64,000 nucleotides of DNA from Caldifarciminota bacterium (lineage in GTDB: Bacteria; Hydrothermota; Tepidihabitantia; SM23-42), in the NCBI GenBank assembly GCA_020349965.1, contig CP070705.1, forward strand, positions 1,570,889-1,634,888, given 5' to 3'. A program made the position numbers and the translations under genes. Of the stretch, positions 1 through 7,804 are shown piece by piece (the stretch's first letter is position 1; each line of letters opens with the position of its first letter). The notes beneath the pieces were generated by a model. The model was given only the letters and a program-made list of their open reading frames with translations, had not been told where the DNA came from and did no database searches.

Positions 1-250
1 GTGTCTTCAGCACAGCGTGTCTCCAGCCGCAGGTGTGTCTTCAGCGCAGTATGTCTCCAACGGAGTGTGTCTTCAGCACAGCGTGTCTCCAGCCGCAGGT
101 GTGCCGTCGGCGCAGCGTGTCTCCAGCCGCAGGTGTGTCTTCAGCACAGCGTGTCTCCAGCCGCAGGTGTGTCTTCAGCGCAGTATGTCTCCAACGGAGT
201 GTGTCTTCAGCTCAGCGTGTCTCCAGCCGCAGGTGTGTCTTCAGCTCAGC
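1..250. repeat. Minisatellite of alternating 16- and 18-bp units
   Basis: The first 250 bases are a tandem array built from two related words, a 16-mer beginning GTGTCTTCAGC and an 18-mer beginning GTGTCTCCAGCCGC. They mostly alternate to give a 34-bp period; twice (51-66 and 185-200) the second word is a 16-mer variant beginning ATGTCTCCAACGG. The array runs off the left edge, so its full length is unknown. It stops abruptly at about 250 and touches the stop codon of the minus-strand gene that ends at 246. The period is not a multiple of three, and all three plus frames stay open, so open frames through it are repeat artefacts. It has no spacer/repeat structure and is not a CRISPR array. Confidence 0.9.
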
Positions 251-875
251 GTATTATCCCCAACCAATCTCCCAGTAGGAATTGAAGCCTGCCGATGAGC
301 AAACTGATTCGTGCCATCACTGTATAGCCGAACGAAGCACCGAACCCGAGCATGATGAAAATGATACCAAGATTGGCTGTCGGCTTTATGATACCCTTTC
401 TCTCACGCGAGAAGAAGAAATAGATAAGAGTGGAGATGACACCGACCAGGATGATTACAGCCCAGAGTCCGCTATCCCATCGGGCGAAGGCGTCCGGTAC
501 GAGCAGGGTGCCCTGGGTCTGTCTGAGGATATCCCGCTGGAAGAATGCCGGGATGGCCACACCTGAACCCCATCCCAATACGTATGCAATGGGCAGTCTA
601 ATAAGGTGATTGAGCCGGGGAACGAAGCGTCCGAAGTAGCAAAGTGCGAATATCAGCGGTATTATATACAGGAGGTTGCCTTCAACGAAGAGAGGCACGA
701 TGAGATTGGGGCGGATTTGGTTGTGCCAGGTTAGTGCGACAAGGTAACCGGCAGATACGCCGACGAACAGATGTTCGGCAAACCGGTAGAGAATATTGTC
801 CTTATACAGGAACGAGAATACGCAGAGGGTCAGGAAAGCGGCGAGCCAGACCCATGGGTCAGGTGATATGTTCAT
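246..875 (-). CDS. Six-TM membrane protein, last gene of a four-gene membrane cluster
   Basis: This 209-residue protein is almost all membrane segment. Hydrophobic stretches lie near residues 9-25, 36-51, 67-82, 91-112, 137-155 and 169-193, giving about six helices with no soluble domain. I recognise no family. The ATG overlaps the TGA of the upstream gene in an ATGA junction, so the two are translationally coupled and probably made in fixed ratio. The stop codon lies inside the last unit of the minisatellite at 1-250, so the array forms the 3' flank of this operon. The likely role is a membrane subunit of a complex with the three upstream products; that is inferred from context only. Confidence 0.8.
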   Translation of the reverse strand: MNISPDPWVWLAAFLTLCVFSFLYKDNILYRFAEHLFVGVSAGYLVALTWHNQIRPNLIVPLFVEGNLLYIIPLIFALCYFGRFVPRLNHLIRLPIAYVLGWGSGVAIPAFFQRDILRQTQGTLLVPDAFARWDSGLWAVIILVGVISTLIYFFFSRERKGIIKPTANLGIIFIMLGFGASFGYTVMARISLLIGRLQFLLGDWLGIIR

Positions 876-1714
876 TTCTGCCTCCTGGCGTAAAAATATC
901 CTACGTTACCGAGAATGATAAAGATCATGATTAGCAGGTGGCCTAATGACTGAGCATCCATACCCTGTGTTGCTCTGAATATTCCCGTGGAGTAACCTTT
1001 TTCCTGTACCAGATTCTCATACTCTGATGCACCTTTCATGCCGGCGAGGAAGCCGGTTACCTGTTTGGTCTCCACGTAGGGATACACATCGGCTGCAGAT
1101 ACTGCAGTAACGCCTACACCAAGGCGTGCTCTGTACCTCGATTGCGCATAGAGCAGCCATTGGCGCCAGCCGGGGTCACCGGTCGAAAGGGTGATGATGA
1201 GGCTAATATCTTTGTAGTTCCTCACCGATCTCAATAAGGGTAATGAGTCGACCGGGGTTCCGTAGTAATCGACCGGGAAGACGCCGCTGATATTCTCGCC
1301 CATGCCAAGTAACACGGCGGCAACGCCGAACTTGTAGCCAAGGAATGCGTAGTCAACGCCGTATTCTTTTGTGAATTCGGTTGATAGCTCGTCCAGCGCC
1401 ATTTCTACCATGCCCGTTCCTTGTGGCCATAGAGCCATCAAGATCACCTTGATATTCTTGGCATAGCATTGACGCGTGATGGCCATCAGCATTGGATACA
1501 ATTCAGGGAGCGACTGAGGGTCGAAATCACATGAGATAAGGATAGGCTTGGATTCACTGTTGAGGCTGTCGACGGCTTCAAATAGCCGTTTGCTCTGAGG
1601 CATCACGTTCACGGGTATGCCTATCGGTATGACCAATGGAATTGCGACCGCGAGTGCAATGGCGAGAAAGATGAAACGACGCGGTATCTTGGTAAGATAG
1701 GAGAGGAATCTCAT
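872..1714 (-). CDS. Membrane-anchored alpha/beta-domain protein, unknown function
   Basis: This 280-residue protein has a transmembrane anchor near residues 14-33, a soluble alpha/beta-looking domain, and a second helix at the extreme C-terminus (LIMIFIILG region). I chose the ATG at 1714 because it makes an ATGA overlap with the upstream stop and has a GGAGG site just before it; the frame stays open seven codons further upstream. The soluble part opens with [10 protein letters not shown], followed by a long helix. This resembles in layout the KPILYVPGLSD segment of the DUF6754-type protein two genes upstream, so the two may be distant paralogues. Whether the domain faces periplasm or cytoplasm is not clear. 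Function is unknown. Confidence 0.8.
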   Translation of the reverse strand: MRFLSYLTKIPRRFIFLAIALAVAIPLVIPIGIPVNVMPQSKRLFEAVDSLNSESKPILISCDFDPQSLPELYPMLMAITRQCYAKNIKVILMALWPQGTGMVEMALDELSTEFTKEYGVDYAFLGYKFGVAAVLLGMGENISGVFPVDYYGTPVDSLPLLRSVRNYKDISLIITLSTGDPGWRQWLLYAQSRYRARLGVGVTAVSAADVYPYVETKQVTGFLAGMKGASEYENLVQEKGYSTGIFRATQGMDAQSLGHLLIMIFIILGNVGYFYARRQK

Positions 1715-2337
1715 CTTCCACCTCCTCCGAGCCATGAGCGTTCGATCCCGAGAATTATCTTGAGGGCGGTTGAGATGCTACCGAAAGCGACACCGAAGAT
1801 GATGCCGCGCTTTGCCGCGGTGTTCGGAACGTTGAGCAGCCATTCGGCGATCTGCGGCAGTTTCGGTGAAATGAAATATCCGAACGGCACCATGCCGAGC
1901 ATTACGACGAATGCGGCGACCAACAGTATCGTTGCCTCTTTAGTTCGAGCGCGAAACGCGCGATAAGCTGCCGATGCCATGTAGAAGGCGAGGATCGAGT
2001 ACATGGACGCGCCGAGAGGAAGGACGATGTGACTCCAGAATCTCTGGAACAGGGTGCCACTCTGAATGCCCCAGCCGATTCCCATAATTGCCATCACGAA
2101 GAGACCAGCAAGGGTGACATAGCTGAAATACCAACTCTCTTTCTTGCGCTTTATACGGCTGAAATGATGATCCAGTAGGCTCCCGATGCCCAGCACCCAG
2201 GCAAAACCCACAATCGCTATGTACCAGCGTGTCGTATGATCATAGAATTGTGTGCTGATCGAATGTGGGATGAAGAATTGTATTATCATCGCGATTCCCA
2301 GGAACATGCAGATCATTAAGGGTACTCTTCTTTTCAT
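1711..2337 (-). CDS. Six-TM membrane protein of the four-gene cluster
   Basis: This 208-residue polytopic protein has about six hydrophobic helices: near residues 6-24, 37-55, 73-91, 105-126, 135-156 and 177-199. A basic loop (RIKRKKE) follows the second helix. It ends in a glycine run whose codons are also the Shine-Dalgarno sequence (GGAGGAGG) of the next gene, which it overlaps by 4 nt. Its own start has a GAGGAGG site and lies 15 nt after the DUF6754-type gene. I know no family for it. It and the 246-875 product look like two membrane subunits alternating with two anchored soluble subunits. Confidence 0.8.
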   Translation of the reverse strand: MKRRVPLMICMFLGIAMIIQFFIPHSISTQFYDHTTRWYIAIVGFAWVLGIGSLLDHHFSRIKRKKESWYFSYVTLAGLFVMAIMGIGWGIQSGTLFQRFWSHIVLPLGASMYSILAFYMASAAYRAFRARTKEATILLVAAFVVMLGMVPFGYFISPKLPQIAEWLLNVPNTAAKRGIIFGVAFGSISTALKIILGIERSWLGGGGR

Positions 2338-2352
2338 GTCAGTCCTCCTCTG

Positions 2353-3447
2353 CTACACGTTGAATAACGTGACGATCCTACCAAAGCCGATCATTATCAA
2401 AGCCGATGCCAGAAGTAGAATACCCAATACGATCATCTTGCCCCAGTCCTGTCCTTTTAGTGAGCCCATCAAGAGCGGCTCCCGCGACAAGTAGGCAGAA
2501 GCAGCATATAGCTCTTCGCCTATGAGGGTGTAATCGCATGCGGTGATGAAGAACGGCAACTGGAAGATTGAATCTGTACCGGCGATCTGTATGGCGCCCG
2601 TTGTCGCACCCGTCTCTGCCAGTACCAGCGATTCTGCCCAGAAATAACCGAGAAACAGATTCGTGGCTGGTTTCTCCCTTACCATCGTGCCGCAAACGGC
2701 GGCCGTGTACGCCCACTGATTCTGGGTGAGGAAGTAAATATTATCCGGATTGAAGGCATCTGGTCTGCCAGCTTCTGTGTAGGCCTCCTTGACGATTTCA
2801 CGTGCGACGACATAGACAACGGGGCTTCGATTTGGCACGAGTAATGTCGTATTGTATTCGGCTGTCTTCTTCGCTACCCGAGAAAGGATATTGAGGGATG
2901 CAAGGGTTGCGATGTCACTTATGTCCGAGAGACCGGGTACGTAAAGAATCGGCTTGCCCATCTCGGTGGCTCGGCCCACTGCGTCGTCGAGTGCGTCTAG
3001 GCCGGGTAATTTGCGTATGAACAGATCTTTTCCTTTCCGGGCATGGTACACGAACCAGAGGAGTATGATGGCATATACGATGAAACCGATGAGCACATTT
3101 GTCCGGCTTGTGTTGAACCACTGCTGGCTGCTATGAATAGGCGTTGATATATCCGATCGGTATACGGGCTGGCCTTCTTTGACCGCGATGATCTGATATC
3201 GATATTGTGTGCCATCCCTTGTCCTGCTGTCCGTATACTCGCTCTCGAAACGGCTCACCCGTGCTATCTTCTCGAACTCTCCACCAGACTCGGCGCGCAT
3301 GATTTCATAACCATCGATCACTTCATCTTCATCGACGTGCTGCCAGGTTATGAGAATCTTGCTGCCGTTGTCGTTCGGATTGTCTCTTACGTCGGGTGCT
3401 CCGAATGCAGCTATCATTGCAGCGACGATGATACACAATGCATTCAT
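2353..3447 (-). CDS. Fibronectin type III plus DUF6754-like membrane protein
   Basis: The product (364 residues) starts with a signal-like segment (MNALCIIVAAMIAAFG). A fibronectin type III domain follows at about residues 25-105, with the typical ITWQHVDEDEV and GYEIMRAE strands. Next come a transmembrane helix near 120-140, a soluble alpha/beta domain of about 180 residues beginning GKPILYVPGLSD, and a C-terminal helix. The second half matches my memory of the DUF6754 family, found mainly in uncultured bacterial phyla and without assigned function. I prefer ATG 3447, seven bases after AGGAGG, to the TTG at 3450. It heads the cluster of coupled membrane genes and probably follows the SLBB export gene in one transcript. 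Confidence 0.8.
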   Translation of the reverse strand: MNALCIIVAAMIAAFGAPDVRDNPNDNGSKILITWQHVDEDEVIDGYEIMRAESGGEFEKIARVSRFESEYTDSRTRDGTQYRYQIIAVKEGQPVYRSDISTPIHSSQQWFNTSRTNVLIGFIVYAIILLWFVYHARKGKDLFIRKLPGLDALDDAVGRATEMGKPILYVPGLSDISDIATLASLNILSRVAKKTAEYNTTLLVPNRSPVVYVVAREIVKEAYTEAGRPDAFNPDNIYFLTQNQWAYTAAVCGTMVREKPATNLFLGYFWAESLVLAETGATTGAIQIAGTDSIFQLPFFITACDYTLIGEELYAASAYLSREPLLMGSLKGQDWGKMIVLGILLLASALIMIGFGRIVTLFNV

Positions 3448-3534
3448 CAATGCCTCCTAGGCGGATGCCTGTTACCTCCACCATCACGCTCTTGTGCATG
3501 TCGTCGTGCTGATGGACCGGTAATCAAATGCAAT

Positions 3535-4788
3535 CTATTTTGTGAGAGTTAAATATGATATTAGCAGCGAGGCAACAACAGCACCGATCTCAAGATAGTC
3601 TTGCCAGAATTTGAAGATCTGACGGGGAATATGGATGAGATCACCCTCTTCCACAAGCGGATTGTCCCGCACGGGAATGCGATGTTTGCCTCTCTTTATA
3701 AATGCACCGGACATGCTGGCGTCACTGAGCGGTCCGCCCGCAATGCCGATATAGTCATGTGCATAAAGCTGCGGTTGGAAAGGGTAGGGACCAGGGTTTA
3801 CGACCTGTCCCTGTACGTAGACCACGGAGTTGACTGAAGGTACGATGAGCACATCCCCGTGTTCCATCGGGATATTCTGGGGGCTTTCAGCATCGGACAT
3901 GATAGCCGACAGATCGACGTACAGCTTCTCCTTGTCCCTTTCTATGTAAGCATTCTCCGGGTCAGACCAAGGGGTCAATCCACCTGCCCTCGTCACCAGA
4001 TCGGCGACACGATCGCCCTCGATGAGTTCATAGAGACCTTCGCTTGATTTTTCTCTTGCCGCGGTGAGTTCAGCGACTCGCAGTTCGTATTCTCTTTTAC
4101 CGAATACAGCGCCCTTAACAACAACCGAATATTCCATCTGAGGGACGACGATGATATCACCATCCTGAACAAATGGATTGGTGCGCGGGTCGCCCGTTCT
4201 ATCGAACTCCATGAGATCGACTACCGCATAATATTTTCCACTCCGCTTTAGTTCGATCCGAGCCCGCGAACCGATTGCGCTGATGCCTCCCGCTCCATCG
4301 ATTACCATTGAAACGCGTGAGATCGGTAGAGCGGGTACAATACCGGGATTGGCGACTTCGCCAACGACCAGCACGTTAAAGGTCCGCATGCCCACTAGGG
4401 TCAAGTCGACACTGATATTTCTAAGGTATTTGGAGAATGCCTGTCTCAAAGAATCCTTGGCTGTTTTAATACTCAATCCATAGATGGTTACAGCCGCGAC
4501 AACGTCATACTGAGGTACATATGCTCCCTGCAAGGTTATCGTCGAGGTGACGGGCATGTTGAGTGTTATCTTACCCTCGAAGGTTACGACAGTTATATAA
4601 GAGTAGTTCGTGGCGCCCGTAACCGTAACGAGAAGAGAGTCACCCGGCATGAGTACGTAGTCGTCAGACACGATGGGTTTGGGGAAATCATCGGTGTCGA
4701 CCTGATCTGTAGCGTGTTCTGTAGCTGCTGCGTGCACACTGAGGAAGGGTATTGTAAAGAGGATCAGTATCAATAGAGCTTTTTTCAT
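3535..4788 (-). CDS. SLBB-domain polysaccharide export protein, Wza-like
   Basis: The 417-residue product has a signal peptide (KKALLILILFTIPFLSVHA), then a polysaccharide-export domain starting at YVLMPGDSLLVTV. At least three SLBB-type segments follow (VVGEVANPGIVPA; VVVKGAVFGKREY; VYVQGQVVNPGPYPF), each with the G-V-NPG-like core. A C-terminal membrane helix (IGAVVASLLISYLTL) ends the protein. Such proteins form the outer-membrane or periplasmic channel for capsule or exopolysaccharide. The extra C-terminal helix fits an inner-membrane-facing or alpha-barrel anchor. The ATG lies 6 nt after a perfect TATAAT box with no Shine-Dalgarno sequence, so its mRNA should be leaderless. It precedes the DUF6754 membrane cluster by about 90 bp and may share its transcript. 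Confidence 0.87.
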   Translation of the reverse strand: MKKALLILILFTIPFLSVHAAATEHATDQVDTDDFPKPIVSDDYVLMPGDSLLVTVTGATNYSYITVVTFEGKITLNMPVTSTITLQGAYVPQYDVVAAVTIYGLSIKTAKDSLRQAFSKYLRNISVDLTLVGMRTFNVLVVGEVANPGIVPALPISRVSMVIDGAGGISAIGSRARIELKRSGKYYAVVDLMEFDRTGDPRTNPFVQDGDIIVVPQMEYSVVVKGAVFGKREYELRVAELTAAREKSSEGLYELIEGDRVADLVTRAGGLTPWSDPENAYIERDKEKLYVDLSAIMSDAESPQNIPMEHGDVLIVPSVNSVVYVQGQVVNPGPYPFQPQLYAHDYIGIAGGPLSDASMSGAFIKRGKHRIPVRDNPLVEEGDLIHIPRQIFKFWQDYLEIGAVVASLLISYLTLTK

Positions 4789-4794
4789 GTCAGA

Positions 4795-4822
4795 ATTATA
4801 CAGAGAATAGATAAAGTGTCAA
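4795..4822 (-). promoter_or_regulatory. Sigma-70 promoter, leaderless, for the SLBB export gene
   Basis: On the minus strand, TTGACA (4822-4817) and TATAAT (4800-4795) are separated by exactly 16 bp. The ATG at 4788 begins 6 nt after the -10 box, where transcription would normally start. Confidence 0.85.
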
Positions 4823-5155
4823 TAACGAAGCACCCGGGAGGAACGGTAGTGTTGAACATTCGATCGGTATGCTTGTTCTTTAACCGGAGTAACGCAAAAA
4901 CATGAATCCGGGATCCTGAGTACGGAACCCCGAACAAGTACAGATTCCAAAGCAAGGTGCCTAAGACAGAGGAATTATGGTTATACGTTCTTGAAATGTA
5001 TCCCAATGACCGACCGCAAGGTCATGCTGGCCAATACTTCGGTCAATCGACCGTGTTTTTCCTGGTCCTGTGCTGCTCTCTTGATCTGCCTACCGATCTT
5101 CTGATTTCGTGATATACTGGGTTTCATCATGTGCCAGGCGTCTCTGTTGTCAAGC

Positions 5156-5183
5156 TTGACGTGCACCATTATAGTGGTATAAT
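5156..5183 (+). promoter_or_regulatory. Sigma-70 promoter for the TonB-receptor operon
   Basis: TTGACG (5156-5161), a 16-bp spacer and TATAAT (5178-5183). Predicted start of transcription is near 5190. This gives a leader of about 34 nt that contains AAAGGAGG at 5213-5220, just before the ATG at 5224. Confidence 0.85.
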
Positions 5184-5223
5184 CTGATAATCACTAATCA
5201 CATTACCAAGCGAAAGGAGGAAT

Positions 5224-7794
5224 ATGGGCAAATTATTCATGCTGTTCTTTCCGCTCCTTATTTATGCCGGTACAGTGGGTAAGATTGCCGGCCGTGTCTT
5301 AGATGCTGAAACGAACGGACCTCTCGTTGCAGTCGACGTTTTCATTGATGAACTGCAAACCGGCGGTGCAACGGACATGGATGGTCACTATTTCATTCTC
5401 AATGTTCCACCCGGGACGTACGATGTTGAAGCTTCCATGATCGGTTATCGTGCCGAGATCAAGAAATCGGTCAACGTGTTCACCGACCGCACCACCTACA
5501 TTGATTTTACTCTATTGCCAACTGTTATCGAACTCGAGACGCCCGTTGTCGTTGTGGCAAAGAAACCGGTCATCGAGATCGATATGACGTCAAAGGAGAC
5601 GCGCATTACGCGTGAGCAATTTGACATCACGCCCATTGAAAAGCCGACCGAAGCCATTGCTCTGCAGGGTGGTGTCACGACCGATGCCGCCGGAGATTTG
5701 CATGTTCGGGGAGGACGCAGCGGAGAGCTGGCGTACTACATTGAGGGCATCGAAGTATCAAATGCGTTGCTCGGTAATGCGCCCGTGCTCAACAAGAATC
5801 TGATCTCAGAGATGTCGCTCCTGTCGGGCACGTTCAATGCCGAATACGGTAATATCATGAGCGGCGTTGTCAACATCATAACGCCCGAAGGCGGCAGCAA
5901 GATCTCGTCGAGATTGGAGTATACGTCGTTCGTTCTCAATCCTTCACCTTACCGTAAAAAGGACTGGATCAGTGATTTCGATCCAGATGATCCGGATTAC
6001 TATGATGCGCACCGGTCCTTGGTCGATTCCCTCGATACCATGACCGTATCAGACTATGAAGTTCCGGATCTGCTGGGTTCCAAAGATCTTCCATTCCTCG
6101 GAGAGATAAATGCCAGCGCTGAGGGTCCGATCCCTGGAGACCGGGCGACTCGTTTCTTCGTTGCTGGTAATTATCTAAACGAGGAATCATACCTGCCGTT
6201 TGGCTACAACCTGTCGCGGTCGGTCAACGGCAAACTGACCCGTCGATTCGGGCCCAATCTCAAATTGCTGTTAGATGCGCAGTATATCGACGAGGAATCT
6301 CAGAACTACAATCACCTGTACAAATACCTCTATGAAAATTACCTCGTCAATCACAAGACGAGCATGCGGGGAATTGTTGGCCTTAACCATGCTCCGGTCA
6401 GCAATTTCTTCTATAATCTCCGGTTCGGTTATATCCAGGACAAATTAGAAACCAAGGTGCCATCAGATATCGGGGATATTTCCGGCAGTATCGCAGCACC
6501 GATCCGTGACAACTACTCGGAATTCTACTTGTCTGGTTATCCTCAATTCCGGCAGGAGGTGAAGACTATTCAGTACATCGCAAAGGCCGATTTCAACTGG
6601 CAACTGGGGAAAATGCATAATCTGAAATTCGGTGGAGAGCAGAGTTTTTATGATTTCGAACTGTCAAATCGCCAGCAGTTGTTCACACGGACCCCGATTA
6701 TCTACCAGAATTACGTTCAAAAACCGCGTGACGGCGCCGTCTTCATACAGGATAAGATAGAGCACGAATACCTGGTCGTGAATGCTGGATTACGCTTTGA
6801 CTATAGCCAGGTCAATACAGTGATGTGGGAGGATATTGAAGATCCGACGTCCGCAGTCACTGATGTGAAAACGCAATACCAGATCTCACCGCGATTCGGT
6901 CTTTCTCATCCGATCACCGACAATGCAATGCTGCATTTTGCCTACGGTCATTTCTTCCAGATGCCGCCCTATGAGATAATGTACTTCAACAGCAACTACA
7001 TAACCGATCCTGAAGGTATTCCGCGCTATGGCCTTGTAGGTAATCCGAGTATCCTACCGCAGCGCACTACGGCATATGAAGTTGGCGTCAAGTATGCGAT
7101 CCGCGATCTATATGGCATCGATGTAACTCTCTTCATGAAAGATATCAAGAATCTCTTGTCAACGACAGAAGTGCGATCTTATCCGTACAATTACATCATC
7201 TACACTAATGATGATTTCGGCAGCGTCCAGGGGATCGATGTTACGTTCAAGCGGGATCTGGTGGAGGACCTCGGTTTCAGCTTCAACTACACATACCAAG
7301 TCGCGCGCGGCAACCGATCATTTGCCATGCAGGGTTTTTATGATGTTTATACGGGAAGTCCGGAGAGAAAGCAGGAATACTACCTTGACTTCGACCGAAG
7401 ACACACGTTCTCCGGTACATTTCAATACCAGTTCAACGAATTGGGAGGCATTGGGATCAACGCTCAATTGTCGAGCGGACTGCCTTACACGCCTTACATT
7501 GGATTGGGCGTCGTTGTAGAAGAGAATTCCGGACGTATGGAATGGGGTCACTCAATCGACATGTTGCTTCATCAAGGCATCAGGTTCGGACGAACGCTCC
7601 TTGTCTTTTTCATCAGTGGGGACAATCTTACCGATGCCGAGAACCCGAGATACGTGTATCCGCGCACTGGTCTACCGTGGGATGCCGGTGAAGAGGGTGG
7701 CGGCCTCATGGGATCGCCTGATTACATTATCGACCCCTCGAATATCGGTCCGCGACGGACGATCAAGGCAGGTATCAGGGTAACAGTTTCGTAA
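5224..7794 (+). CDS. TonB-dependent receptor with carboxypeptidase-regulatory domain
   Basis: The 856-residue product has a short signal peptide and then a carboxypeptidase-D-regulatory-like beta domain at about residues 18-95 (GKIAGRVLDAET; GGATDMDGHYFI; PPGTYDVEASMIGY). A plug domain follows at about 125-230 (VRGGRSGELAYYIEG; AEYGNIMSGVVNIIT), then a long beta-barrel rich in aromatic residues. It should import a TonB-energised ligand across the outer membrane; the ligand cannot be read from sequence. It ends in a serine rather than the usual aromatic residue. It heads an operon with a large secreted protein and a PorV-like barrel. I believe this trio recurs in FCB-group bacteria and may serve one export or uptake task. 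Confidence 0.92.
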   Translation: MGKLFMLFFPLLIYAGTVGKIAGRVLDAETNGPLVAVDVFIDELQTGGATDMDGHYFILNVPPGTYDVEASMIGYRAEIKKSVNVFTDRTTYIDFTLLPTVIELETPVVVVAKKPVIEIDMTSKETRITREQFDITPIEKPTEAIALQGGVTTDAAGDLHVRGGRSGELAYYIEGIEVSNALLGNAPVLNKNLISEMSLLSGTFNAEYGNIMSGVVNIITPEGGSKISSRLEYTSFVLNPSPYRKKDWISDFDPDDPDYYDAHRSLVDSLDTMTVSDYEVPDLLGSKDLPFLGEINASAEGPIPGDRATRFFVAGNYLNEESYLPFGYNLSRSVNGKLTRRFGPNLKLLLDAQYIDEESQNYNHLYKYLYENYLVNHKTSMRGIVGLNHAPVSNFFYNLRFGYIQDKLETKVPSDIGDISGSIAAPIRDNYSEFYLSGYPQFRQEVKTIQYIAKADFNWQLGKMHNLKFGGEQSFYDFELSNRQQLFTRTPIIYQNYVQKPRDGAVFIQDKIEHEYLVVNAGLRFDYSQVNTVMWEDIEDPTSAVTDVKTQYQISPRFGLSHPITDNAMLHFAYGHFFQMPPYEIMYFNSNYITDPEGIPRYGLVGNPSILPQRTTAYEVGVKYAIRDLYGIDVTLFMKDIKNLLSTTEVRSYPYNYIIYTNDDFGSVQGIDVTFKRDLVEDLGFSFNYTYQVARGNRSFAMQGFYDVYTGSPERKQEYYLDFDRRHTFSGTFQYQFNELGGIGINAQLSSGLPYTPYIGLGVVVEENSGRMEWGHSIDMLLHQGIRFGRTLLVFFISGDNLTDAENPRYVYPRTGLPWDAGEEGGGLMGSPDYIIDPSNIGPRRTIKAGIRVTVS

Positions 7795-7804
7795 AGGAGT
7801 CGAC

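Larger units (their letters stand above)
4789..5223. other. 435-bp divergent intergenic region
   Basis: This gap lies between two divergent envelope operons. It holds the two promoters listed separately, near its two ends. The middle (about 4830-5150) contains a 62-codon minus-strand open frame with no ribosome-binding site and no recognisable similarity, which I do not call. I see no RNA gene in it. Confidence 0.6.

Noticed and set aside
1..250. CRISPR array
   Set aside because: Units are contiguous with no unique spacers, and no cas gene is near.
1..298. Long plus-strand open frames in all three frames
   Set aside because: They only read the minisatellite, whose unit avoids stops in every frame; no start signal and no domain.
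4981..5169. 62-codon minus-strand frame between divergent operons
   Set aside because: No ribosome-binding site or promoter in place, no recognisable similarity, and it overlaps the promoter of the TonB operon.
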